Assembly (NCBI GenBank): GCA_036741235.1
Contig: DAINSQ010000019.1
Coordinates: 1 to 43,090, forward strand
Length of the DNA stretch: 43,090 nt
From: JABWBR01 sp036741235
GTDB lineage: Bacteria; Bacteroidota; Bacteroidia; Chitinophagales; Saprospiraceae
Direction: 5' to 3'
In this document: positions 1 to 8,084 of the stretch, piece by piece
Numbering within the stretch: the stretch's first letter is position 1
How the letters are laid out: each line of letters begins with the position of its first letter
Notes under the pieces: generated by a model
The model's database searches: none
Told to the model about the DNA's origin: nothing
Seen by the model: the letters and a program-made list of their open reading frames with translations, nothing else
Position numbers and translations under genes: made by a program

Positions 1-4
1 TCGG

Positions 5-44
5 GGGAGTCCCGTACCGACTGGAAGGAGGTCGGGATGCTGAT
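5..44. repeat. 40-bp hairpin-forming dispersed repeat, left copy
   Basis: This 40-base stretch recurs at 43046-43085 in the same orientation with one mismatch (G at 24 versus C at 43065). It contains overlapping self-complementary parts: GGGA-G-TCCC near its start, CCGAC pairing with GTCGG, and TCCCG pairing with CGGGA. It can therefore form alternative hairpins. Both copies lie in intergenic DNA next to sequence related to the octamer cagcacat or its complement. It is probably a genome-wide intergenic repeat; function unknown. Confidence 0.6.
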
Positions 45-72
45 TTGCTGATAATAATATTAACAAAAATAT

Positions 73-120
73 CAGCACATCAGCACATCAGCACATCAGC
101 ACATCAGCACATTAGCACAT
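73..120. repeat. Octamer tandem repeat (cagcacat)n
   Basis: Five perfect copies of cagcacat fill 73-112, followed by the variant tagcacat at 113-120. The array ends 9 bases before the glycosyltransferase start codon, so it lies in that gene's leader or promoter region. The complement of the unit, atgtgctg, occurs once at the other end of the window (43019-43026), also beside the 40-bp hairpin element. There are no spacers, so it is not a CRISPR. Copy number could vary by slippage. Confidence 0.85.
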
Positions 121-129
121 TAACTTCAA

Positions 130-1236
130 ATGACTACCATCATAGCGATAACGACCATAACTGCCACCCTTATTCAACTTGGCTATTGGCTGGGGATATT
201 CTCGCGTTTGGCATATTACAGGTCGGATAGGCCCTCAGGTGAAGCGAGGGGAGCGGATCCTTATGTATCAATCATCATTTGCGCGCGCAACGAGGCGGAA
301 AATCTGACAAAATTTCTCGACCGTTTCCTAAACCAAAACTACCGTTCCTTTGAAATAATCGTCATAAACGATCATTCCAGTGACGAAACAGAAAAAGTAG
401 TTTTGGAATTTCAAGCAAAAAATCCGACCTTGTGCCTCATCAGTCTTTCAGAGACTACCCTGCCCGGAAAAAAAGCAGCTTTAGAGAGAGGAATTTCAGC
501 CGCCAGAGGCGATATTGTACTATTGTCTGATGCGGATTGTGCGCCTGCTAGCGACCAATGGTTGTCGTTGATGCAAGCCGCCGTTCGCGAGCCGGTACAA
601 ATTGCCCTGGGTTACAGCCCTTACCGGTATGAGCCGGGGCTGCTGAACGCCTTCATTCGCTTTGAGACTACTTACACGGCTATCCAGTACCTTTCCTTTG
701 CACTTATGGGAGTGCCCTACATGGGAGTAGGGCGCAACCTGGCTTACACCAGGTCGCTGTTTGAGCAAACAGGCGGCTTTGAAAAACACCGGCATATAGC
801 GTCGGGTGACGACGATCTTTTCGTCAACGCCGCCGCCAATAGCCGCAACACAACCATTGTAATCGACCCGGGCGCTTTCGTGTACACGGAACCGAAGCGC
901 ACGTGGCGAGGCTACTACCACCAAAAATCGCGACATCTCACCACTGGACGCAAGTACAGGGTGATCCATCAGGTGCTGCTGGGCGGCCTATCGGCCAGTC
1001 ACGCGTTGCACTACCTGGGTTGCTTTGCCTTGTTGTTCGCGGGTTATGCGCACTTATCCCTATTGATTTATTTGGCGAGAACAGGTGTGGTAGCCTTGTA
1101 TTATGCCCGCATACTGGCGTTGTTGAACGACCGCCGGTTGCTTCCCTGGGTTCCGCTGCTCGATGCAGCATACTTGTGTTATTACATCGCGTTTCTGCCG
1201 GCATTAATAACCGGAAAACAACAGCGATGGAAGTAG
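130..1236 (+). CDS. Membrane-associated family 2 glycosyltransferase
   Basis: A 368-residue processive-type GT2 enzyme that should transfer a sugar from a nucleotide-sugar donor at the cytoplasmic face of the inner membrane. Residues 4-28 form an N-terminal membrane helix. The GT-A fold follows: the start of the domain at about 45-60 (VSIIICARNEAEN), INDHSSDE at 80-87, the metal-binding DADCA at 134-138, GDDDL at 226-230 and a QKSRH element at 265-269 in place of the classic QxxRW. Residues about 285-360 hold two or three more membrane helices. The acceptor and product cannot be told from sequence. The ATG at 130 follows the octamer array and gives a full-length protein. The stop overlaps the next gene by 10 bases, so the two are probably co-translated. 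Confidence 0.85.
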   Translation: MTTIIAITTITATLIQLGYWLGIFSRLAYYRSDRPSGEARGADPYVSIIICARNEAENLTKFLDRFLNQNYRSFEIIVINDHSSDETEKVVLEFQAKNPTLCLISLSETTLPGKKAALERGISAARGDIVLLSDADCAPASDQWLSLMQAAVREPVQIALGYSPYRYEPGLLNAFIRFETTYTAIQYLSFALMGVPYMGVGRNLAYTRSLFEQTGGFEKHRHIASGDDDLFVNAAANSRNTTIVIDPGAFVYTEPKRTWRGYYHQKSRHLTTGRKYRVIHQVLLGGLSASHALHYLGCFALLFAGYAHLSLLIYLARTGVVALYYARILALLNDRRLLPWVPLLDAAYLCYYIAFLPALITGKQQRWK

Positions 1237-1865
1237 TAGCCAAAGCCCCCGCTTCTAAGAAAGCGACAGAAGATTACGAATTGGTAAAGCGCGCCGTAGG
1301 CGGCGACGAGCAGGCGTATGCCCTTTTGATGAAACGCTATCAGGGTTCGCTTTATCACATGATGCTCAAGATGGTCAACGACCGGGAAGACGCCAACGAC
1401 CTGACCATTGAAGCTTTTGGCAAAGCCTTCGCCAAGTTGCCCAACTACGTGCCTCACCACGCCTTCAGCACGTGGTTGTTCAAGATAGCCATCAATAATT
1501 GCATTGATTTTGTGCGCAAGAAGCGCCTGCGCCTGTTGTCGATTGACGACAGCATGGAGCCCGAATATTTCCAGGACTACGCCGGCAACTTGCCCGCGCA
1601 TTGCCCCGACCCCGAGGAGCAGTGCATCCGCCAGCAGCGCATTGTGCTGATGCGCCACCTGCTTGACCGCCTCAACGACCGTTACCGCCTGATGATCGAG
1701 TTGCGCTTTTTTGAAGAAAAGTCGTACGAAGAAATCGCCAACGAACTCCAGTTGCCCCTGGGCACCGTTAAGGCCCAGTTGTTCCGCGCCAAAGAGATGT
1801 TGTACGATATGCTGCAACACCCCGGCGCCAGCGCGCATTTTGAGTCGGTGAGGAGGAGGGGGTAG
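1227..1865 (+). CDS. ECF-type RNA polymerase sigma factor
   Basis: A 212-residue sigma-70 family protein of the extracytoplasmic-function class. Region 2 (about 27-100) contains the REDANDLTIEAFGKAF core and the STWLFKIAINNCIDFVRKKR helix that recognises the -10 element. A linker rich in acidic residues and proline (about 101-135) leads to region 4 (about 142-195) with the helix-turn-helix SYEEIANELQLPLGTVKAQL. The frame is open further upstream, but the ATG at 1227 is chosen because the upstream part is antisense-like sequence inside the glycosyltransferase gene and the sigma-2 homology begins about 25 residues after this Met. The start lies inside the last codons of the glycosyltransferase, giving a 10-base overlap. 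No anti-sigma gene is adjacent, so how its activity is controlled is unclear. Confidence 0.88.
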   Translation: MEVVAKAPASKKATEDYELVKRAVGGDEQAYALLMKRYQGSLYHMMLKMVNDREDANDLTIEAFGKAFAKLPNYVPHHAFSTWLFKIAINNCIDFVRKKRLRLLSIDDSMEPEYFQDYAGNLPAHCPDPEEQCIRQQRIVLMRHLLDRLNDRYRLMIELRFFEEKSYEEIANELQLPLGTVKAQLFRAKEMLYDMLQHPGASAHFESVRRRG

Positions 1866-1870
1866 TTGTA

Positions 1871-1975
1871 GGTTGTAGGTTTGTTTATAAGTTTAATAGT
1901 TTATGGGTTTATGAATAAGAATAAACCAATAAACCAATAAACCAATAAACCAATAAACCAATAAACCAATAAACA
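1871..1975. repeat. Tandem and inverted repeat between convergent genes
   Basis: This holds two parts. Bases 1871-1919 are a 49-base sequence that recurs at 23205-23253 with two mismatches. Bases 1921-1975 contain six perfect copies of ataaacca and a partial seventh. GGTTTAT at 1906-1912 pairs with ATAAACC at 1921-1927, and the gtttat words before it can pair with later copies, so the transcript could fold into a long A/U-rich hairpin. It sits between the convergent sigma factor and hydrolase genes, where a two-way terminator would be expected. Confidence 0.7.
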
Positions 1976-1987
1976 AAAAGAGTCCCT

Positions 1988-2632
1988 CTACCCTTTCACA
2001 AACGGATTATTCCAGCGTTCATAGCCTATAGTAGTAGCCGGGCCGTGGCCGGGGTACACCTTCACCTCATCGGGGAGCGAATACAATTGGGTTTTAATAG
2101 ATTGGGCCAGCGTATTAAAATTGCCGCCGGGCAGGTCGGTTCGGCCGATGCTGTCGCGGAAGAGCACATCGCCGGCGATAACGAAGCCGTCTTTTTCGCA
2201 ATAAAAAGAAAGGCTTGCTGGCGAATGGCCGGGGGTATACAATGCTTTTAGTGTTGTATTGCCAAAACTAATTATCTCGCCTTCGGCAATATAGCGCCCC
2301 GGCATGGGCGAAGGCTCGGGATAGGGCATGCCGAACATAGCGGCCACCTGGGGAGCTGATTGCAGCACCGGCAGTTCGCCTTCGTGGATCTCCAGCGGCA
2401 GTTGGTAGGCCTCGCTGACAAAATAATTGCCCAGGATGTGGTCGATATGGCAATGCGTATTAATAAGCCTTACCGGCTTGAGTTGCAAATTGCTGATGGC
2501 GCCTGCCAATTCCTCTTTTTCATAACCTTCAAAGCATCCCGGATCGAAGATCAGACATTCTCCGGTGTCGTCATAAACCAGGTAAGTATTCTCCTGAAAG
2601 GGATTGAATGTCAAACCGACAACAATAGCCAT
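1988..2632 (-). CDS. MBL-fold metallo-hydrolase (glyoxalase II-like)
   Basis: A 214-residue zinc hydrolase of the metallo-beta-lactamase fold, in the short glyoxalase II-like (YcbL-like) group. The family usually hydrolyses thioesters, but the substrate is not shown here. Metal ligands are visible: THCHIDH at 59-65, the histidine of TPGHSP at 133-138, the aspartate of AGDVLF near 155 and the histidine of PGHGP at 194-198. No signal peptide is seen, so it should be cytoplasmic. The frame is open to an ATG at 2665, which would add 11 residues. I prefer the ATG at 2632 because family members normally begin only a few residues before the TFNPFQENTY strand. It converges on the sigma factor gene and diverges from the outer-membrane gene at 2710. 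Confidence 0.85.
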   Translation of the reverse strand: MAIVVGLTFNPFQENTYLVYDDTGECLIFDPGCFEGYEKEELAGAISNLQLKPVRLINTHCHIDHILGNYFVSEAYQLPLEIHEGELPVLQSAPQVAAMFGMPYPEPSPMPGRYIAEGEIISFGNTTLKALYTPGHSPASLSFYCEKDGFVIAGDVLFRDSIGRTDLPGGNFNTLAQSIKTQLYSLPDEVKVYPGHGPATTIGYERWNNPFVKG

Positions 2633-2709
2633 AGTTTTGCCGTTTTTAGAAAGGCAAATATCCATGAAATAATCTATATTGGAAGGACTTTACCGATAAA
2701 GCCGTTTAG

Positions 2710-5700
2710 ATGCGTAAAATTCTATACTCCGCCATTGCAGCGACACTATTGAGCCTACCCGCGTGGGGGCAGGGCATTCAAACCCAATACGGCAAAAACC
2801 GGGTGCAATTTCACCGCGATTTTGACGAATGGTCGCAATACGAAAGCGACAACTTCATCACCTACTGGTATGGAGAAGGGCGCAATATCGGGCAAGCGGT
2901 GGTGCAACTGGCAGAACAGGATTTTGCCTCGGTACAGCAACTGCTGGAACACCGCATCAACGAAAAAATTCAGATCATCGTATATACCGACCTCACCGAC
3001 CTCAAGCAGAGCAATATCGGCAGTGAGGAGGCATTTACCAATACCGGGGGGCAGACCAAAATTGTCGGCAACAAGGTATTCGTTTATTTCGACGGCAATC
3101 ACCGCCATTTGCGGCGGCAGATCAAAGAGGGTATAGCAGAGGTATTCCTCGATGCCATGTTGTTTGGTTCCAATATACAGGAGATTGTTCAAAACGCCGT
3201 AGCGCTCAACCTGCCCGAATGGTTCAAGCAGGGGCTGATCGCCTATGTAGGCGAACCCTGGAGCAGCGACCTTGACAACCGGCTGCGCGACGCTTTGCTG
3301 CGCAGCGACTTTGAAAATTTCGAAACGTTTGCCGAAGAAAATCCCCGGCTGGCCGGTCATGCGCTCTGGTATTTTATCGGCGACAATTTCGGCGCCTCTA
3401 CGGTATCTAATCTGCTATATCTCACCCGCATCAACCGGAGTGTTGAAAGCGGCTTTTTATATGTACTGGGCAGTCCGTACGAGGTAATTACCAATAGCTG
3501 GTACGCCTATTTTAAAGATCGGTACACGGCAGAAAACGCCCTTCGGCAGCAACCCGGCAACACAAGCATTAAAGTAAAAAACAAGCGCAACCTGCCCATC
3601 AGCGAAGTCAAAATAAGCCCTGACGGCCTCAAAATACTCTACGCCACTAATGAAATCGGGCGGTTCAAAGTATATATGCACGATACGCGCGCGGGCAAAC
3701 GCGAGCTGATCTTTTCAGAGGGCTTCCGTAATGCTTTCCAGGCTACCGACTACGAATACCCTTTGCTGGCCTGGAACCCCAACAACAACGAAATCGCGAT
3801 CATGTACGAGCGGCGCGACGTGATCAAATTACTGACTTACGATTTATCGACAAAAAAAACCAACATTTCTGACCTGGCGCCCGACTACCAGCGGGTGCAC
3901 AGCATGGGTTACGTCAACCCAATGACGCTGGTATTGTCGGGAACTTCGCGGGGTTTTTCCGATATTTTCCTGTATTACCTCAATACCCGGCAATCGGAAC
4001 GAATCACCAACGACTTTTACGACGACCTAGACGCGACCTTTGTGCAATTGCGCGGTCGAAGGGGCATCCTTTTTGCTTCCAACAGGGAAAATCCATTATT
4101 GCAGAGCGCACCCCGGCTCGACTCCATCATGCCGGTAGGCAATTTTGACATTTATTATTTCGACCTGGATACCCGCGACAAAGAATTAATCCCCATCACC
4201 CAGACGCCGTTGGCCAACGAACGGCAGCCCGTGCCCATTGACACCTCCCTGTGTGCATATCTGAGCGACCGCAGCGGGCTTTTCAACCGGGAGACGGCCT
4301 ATCTGGAAGATTACATCCACCACTACGAGCAAATCGTCAAGCTAAAAGACGGCAGCGAATACATTTTCCACGCCGATTCCGCTATTGCAGGTATTGACAG
4401 TCAGGCTATTGACACCATCCGCTTGCACCCTGTGCTTAAAAAGCGTGCGGTACAATACAGCAGTACCAACCTGAACCGCAGCATTGAAGGTCACAGCGTA
4501 TCGCCCCGCACCGGCAAGATAGCGGAGCTTGTTTTTTTGGATAACCAATACCGCATTTATCACGGCGCGCTAGCCATAGACACGCTTGCTGCGGCGGCGC
4601 CTACGCTTTTTCAGCAAAGCCGGCGCGAAAAAAACAAAGACCGGCCGGTAGAAGAGAGGCCGTTGCCGGCGCCCAGTAATATTTTTGAAGAACTGCCGGC
4701 GCCCGAAATCAAGGAAGAAGATATTCCGGTGGAAAAACTCGACACCGGCAAAATCGACATCGACAACTATCTGTTTCAGAGTGAATTTGACGATGAAGAC
4801 GTACCGCCTACCGTCATTCCCCGGGAAGACAAAAAAGATGAAAAACCCGAGGCTCCCTCTCCCGTCACCAAAATACAACAGCCGCAGGTTGTCGCTTTGC
4901 CGCCGTCGGCCATACCGGGTATCCAGCCTGCCGGCGCCAAAAGCCAATACCGGTTCCGACCGGGGAAAATCACCCCTTATCGCCTGCAATTCCGCACCGA
5001 TTTTGTCACCACCCAGCTCGACAACAGCCTGCTTTTCGACGGGTTGGAGACCATATCGGCCAATCCCAACGGTTTTGGCTACCCGCCGCCGGGTATTTTG
5101 CTAAAAGCCAATTTCAAAGACTTATTCGAAGATTACGAATTTGAAGGCGGCGTGCGAGTGCCAACATCCTTCAACGGCACCGAATATTTTTTAACTTTCA
5201 ATAATAAAAAACAACGGCTGGACAAGCGCTTTTCCATATACCGTCGCAACCTTCGCGAATCCGATGAAGTCATCTCTTTTGTGCCGCGCCGGCGGGAGTT
5301 AAACACGGTTCTGGGGCAATACGGCGTGCGATATCCGCTCGACATTTTCCGCAGCCTGCGCGCCACTGCCACGCTACGCCGCGACCGGGTAGAGCAATTG
5401 GCCACCGAGCGCCCGGCGCTGGAAGTGCCCAGCATCAATGAGCAACGCGCCGGCATTAAATTGGAATACGTATTTGACAATACGCTGGACGTAGCCCTCA
5501 ACATCAAAAACGGTTCGCGATACAAGATCTTCTTTGAGGCCGTCAAGCGCTTCGACGTCAACACCAACGGCGGTTTCAACGTATCTTTCAATGAAGGATT
5601 CATGAGCGTTTTGGGCCTTGATGCCCGGCACTACCAGCGTATTGACAAACACTCGATACTGGCCGTCAGGTTGGCGGGCGCTACTTCGTTCGGCTCTGAA

Positions 5701-6213
5701 AAGATGTTGTATTATCTGGGCGGCGTCGACAACTGGCTGTTTCCGGCCTTTAGCAATGAAATCCCTACGCCTGAAAGCAACGACTTCGCCTTTCAGACCT
5801 TGGCGACGCCCATGCGGGGTTTCCGGATGAACATCAGGAACGGCAATTCGTATGTTGTTTTTAACGCCGAATTGCGGGCGCCGATCTTCAAATATTTCTC
5901 CAAGCGCATCAAATCGCCATTTCTGCGCAACTTCCAGTTGGTGGGCTTTTTTGATATGGGTACGGCCTGGCAGGGCAAAGATCCCTTTAGCACCGACAAT
6001 CCGCTCAACACCAGCTTTTTCCCGCAAGATGCGCCTAATCCGCCCGTCATCGTGAAAGTGAATTATTTCCGAGATCCTATTGTGGCGGGTTACGGTCTTG
6101 GCGCCAGAACTACTTTGTTTGGCTATTTTGTGCGCGTGGACTATGCCTGGGGCGTAGAGACCCGAAAAGTATTGGCGCCGCGGCTGTATATAGCGCTTGG
6201 AATGGATTTTTGA
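2710..6213 (+). CDS. Beta-propeller protein with Omp85-like C-terminal barrel
   Basis: A 1167-residue envelope protein with a signal peptide (1-20, ending AWGQ). Residues about 30-280 resemble the peptidase-MA (gluzincin) domain, but the HExxH zinc site is replaced by KEGIAE (139-144) and the downstream glutamate region reads PEWFKQGL (169-176), so it should be inactive. Residues about 285-640 look like TolB-type propeller blades (for example VKISPDGLKILYATNE). A Pro/Glu-rich linker (about 640-760) leads to a C-terminal beta-barrel with the Omp85 hallmark MRGF at 1035-1038, followed by FNAELRAPIF and a final aromatic residue (MDF). The barrel should sit in the outer membrane with the other domains in the periplasm. 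Similar proteins are often labelled TolB-like. Its stop overlaps the start of the next Omp85-like gene (TGATG), which suggests a joint role in outer-membrane insertion or translocation. Confidence 0.8.
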   Translation: MRKILYSAIAATLLSLPAWGQGIQTQYGKNRVQFHRDFDEWSQYESDNFITYWYGEGRNIGQAVVQLAEQDFASVQQLLEHRINEKIQIIVYTDLTDLKQSNIGSEEAFTNTGGQTKIVGNKVFVYFDGNHRHLRRQIKEGIAEVFLDAMLFGSNIQEIVQNAVALNLPEWFKQGLIAYVGEPWSSDLDNRLRDALLRSDFENFETFAEENPRLAGHALWYFIGDNFGASTVSNLLYLTRINRSVESGFLYVLGSPYEVITNSWYAYFKDRYTAENALRQQPGNTSIKVKNKRNLPISEVKISPDGLKILYATNEIGRFKVYMHDTRAGKRELIFSEGFRNAFQATDYEYPLLAWNPNNNEIAIMYERRDVIKLLTYDLSTKKTNISDLAPDYQRVHSMGYVNPMTLVLSGTSRGFSDIFLYYLNTRQSERITNDFYDDLDATFVQLRGRRGILFASNRENPLLQSAPRLDSIMPVGNFDIYYFDLDTRDKELIPITQTPLANERQPVPIDTSLCAYLSDRSGLFNRETAYLEDYIHHYEQIVKLKDGSEYIFHADSAIAGIDSQAIDTIRLHPVLKKRAVQYSSTNLNRSIEGHSVSPRTGKIAELVFLDNQYRIYHGALAIDTLAAAAPTLFQQSRREKNKDRPVEERPLPAPSNIFEELPAPEIKEEDIPVEKLDTGKIDIDNYLFQSEFDDEDVPPTVIPREDKKDEKPEAPSPVTKIQQPQVVALPPSAIPGIQPAGAKSQYRFRPGKITPYRLQFRTDFVTTQLDNSLLFDGLETISANPNGFGYPPPGILLKANFKDLFEDYEFEGGVRVPTSFNGTEYFLTFNNKKQRLDKRFSIYRRNLRESDEVISFVPRRRELNTVLGQYGVRYPLDIFRSLRATATLRRDRVEQLATERPALEVPSINEQRAGIKLEYVFDNTLDVALNIKNGSRYKIFFEAVKRFDVNTNGGFNVSFNEGFMSVLGLDARHYQRIDKHSILAVRLAGATSFGSEKMLYYLGGVDNWLFPAFSNEIPTPESNDFAFQTLATPMRGFRMNIRNGNSYVVFNAELRAPIFKYFSKRIKSPFLRNFQLVGFFDMGTAWQGKDPFSTDNPLNTSFFPQDAPNPPVIVKVNYFRDPIVAGYGLGARTTLFGYFVRVDYAWGVETRKVLAPRLYIALGMDF

Positions 6214-8048
6214 TGTTGTCAGTTATCGGTTGTCGGTTGTGGGTTGTCGGTTCCGGGTTGTACAAACCAGGCAACCTAATCCGGTTTGTTTTTGTGGTGG
6301 CTATCCTGACGTGGGGGAGCAGCGCGTATGCTCAGCCCGGATCGTTAAAGTTGCATTTGCTGCCGTTGGATGCATCGCCGGAAGTATTGTCTAAAATTGA
6401 CCGGGCCAAAACCTACAGAGACAGTGGGGCGATAATTGTTGCGCTAGTGGATATCGTGCGGCAGTTACAGGCATCGCAATATTTAGAGGCTGCTGTTGAC
6501 ACGCTCGTACGCGCTGATAGTTTATACACAGCTTTTTTGCATATAGGGCCGGCCTATCGCTGGGCTCAACTGCGCAATGGCAATGTTGATGAAACATTTC
6601 TCGCTGCATCGGGATACCGGGAGCGGTTATTCCGGGGCGCTCGTTTCTCCTACCGGCAAGCGGTTCGTTTGCAAGAATCGCTTTTAGAGGCGGCGGAAAA
6701 TGCCGGTTATCCATTTGCCAGGGTACAACTCGACAGCGTGGTCAGCAATGGCGGCGTGTTAGCGGCGTCGCTCGCATTAAACAAGGGACCGTTAATCACC
6801 ATTCGAAAAATACAACCGCAAGGCGACGCGCGCATTGCCGGCGCGTTTTTACAACAGTACCTGGGCATTCGCCCCGGCATGCCTTACCACCGGGGTAAAA
6901 TACTCAAATTGCGGCAGCGATTGTTGCAACTACCCTACCTGGGATTGGCATCCGACCCCAGCATTGTCTTTCAGGATAGCCATGCCGACATTCTCCTCCC
7001 CTTGCAACGGCGCAATGCCAGTCGCTTCGACTTCATCATCGGCGTATTGCCTAATAGCAGCCAGGTGGGGCGTTTGTTAATTACGGGCTCTTTTAACGGC
7101 GAATTGCACAATCAATTTGGGTTAGGCGAGCGCATATACGCCCGCTTCGAGCAATTGAGGCCTCAAACACAGCGTCTTGACCTGCAATTCACTTATCCAT
7201 ATGTGCTGGGATTGCCCTTTGGCGTCGATTTGCAATTTGGCTTATATAAACGCGACACTAACTTTATAGACCTCAACTTTGACGTGGGGGTACAATACTT
7301 GCTCGAGGGAGGTAATTACCTGAAAGCTTTTTGGAACCGGCGCAGCACCAATGTACTCGGCGTCAATGCTGTGCAATTGATTAACAGCGGCGTTTTGCCG
7401 GACACGCTTGACGTCAACCACACCTTTTTCGGGCTGGAATATGCCCAGGAGCAGCTCGACTACCGCTACAACCCACGCAAAGGCTGGCGAGTATGGGTAC
7501 GAGCGGGCGCCGGTGTAAAGCGAATAGAAAAAAACAACCAGATCGAGTCGCTAGGATTTGGCGAGTTATACGACTCGCTGGCTTTGCGAAGTTCACAGTA
7601 CCGGCTCAGCGCCGTATTAGAAGGCTATCTGCCGCTTTTTAAGCGGGGCGTAATCAAAACCGCCATGCAGGGGGGCTACATATTTGCCGGGGATCCGGTA
7701 TATGCCAACGAGCAATACCGTCTGGGAGGCAATCGGCTGTTGCGCGGGTTTGACGAAGAATTGATTTTTGCCACCCAATACCTGGTGGGCACGCTGGAAT
7801 ACCGTTTTTTATTGGGTACAAACTCCTACCTCTACCTCTTTGGCGATATTGCCCGCACGGACAACCGCACCGCCAATACGCCTGCGGGCGCAACAACTAT
7901 CGATTTTCCCTACGGATTTGGCGCTGGTATCACATTTGAAACGCGGGCCGGGTTATTTGGCGTCAGTTTGGCCTTTGGCGCACGCCAGGAGTTGCCGGTA
8001 GATTTTGGGGCGCCCAAAGTACATTTCGGTTATGTGAGCCGATTTTGA
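6213..8048 (+). CDS. Omp85/BamA-like outer membrane protein
   Basis: About 611 residues. After the signal peptide (hydrophobic FVFVVAILTWGSSAYAQ) comes a periplasmic region with at least one POTRA-like unit (from about RKIQPQGDAR to the LLPLQRR strand), then a 16-strand-type barrel. The Omp85 motif appears as GGNRLLRGF near residue 510, and the protein ends in YVSRF as outer-membrane barrels do. It should insert or transport proteins or lipids at the outer membrane. The ATG at 6213 shares one base with the preceding stop (TGATG), which implies translational coupling. The first 15 or so codons are written in a ggttgt-type repeat (6214-6261) and precede a long n-region, so a TTG at 6258 is a possible alternative start. 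It converges on the TolC-like gene. Confidence 0.82.
   Translation: MLSVIGCRLWVVGSGLYKPGNLIRFVFVVAILTWGSSAYAQPGSLKLHLLPLDASPEVLSKIDRAKTYRDSGAIIVALVDIVRQLQASQYLEAAVDTLVRADSLYTAFLHIGPAYRWAQLRNGNVDETFLAASGYRERLFRGARFSYRQAVRLQESLLEAAENAGYPFARVQLDSVVSNGGVLAASLALNKGPLITIRKIQPQGDARIAGAFLQQYLGIRPGMPYHRGKILKLRQRLLQLPYLGLASDPSIVFQDSHADILLPLQRRNASRFDFIIGVLPNSSQVGRLLITGSFNGELHNQFGLGERIYARFEQLRPQTQRLDLQFTYPYVLGLPFGVDLQFGLYKRDTNFIDLNFDVGVQYLLEGGNYLKAFWNRRSTNVLGVNAVQLINSGVLPDTLDVNHTFFGLEYAQEQLDYRYNPRKGWRVWVRAGAGVKRIEKNNQIESLGFGELYDSLALRSSQYRLSAVLEGYLPLFKRGVIKTAMQGGYIFAGDPVYANEQYRLGGNRLLRGFDEELIFATQYLVGTLEYRFLLGTNSYLYLFGDIARTDNRTANTPAGATTIDFPYGFGAGITFETRAGLFGVSLAFGARQELPVDFGAPKVHFGYVSRF
6214..6261. repeat. 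ggttgt-type repeat at a gene start
   Basis: The words cggttgt, gggttgt and cggtt repeat here. Related ggttgta words occur at 1865-1880 and 23205-23215 in intergenic repeats. Here the repeat lies in the first codons of the Omp85-like gene, upstream of its signal-peptide core. Confidence 0.5.
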
Positions 8049-8084
8049 CAAACGCGCGTACCATCATTCACTCCAGACTATCAA

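Noticed and set aside
73..120. CRISPR-like repetition
   Set aside because: The units are directly adjacent octamers without spacers, so this is a tandem repeat.
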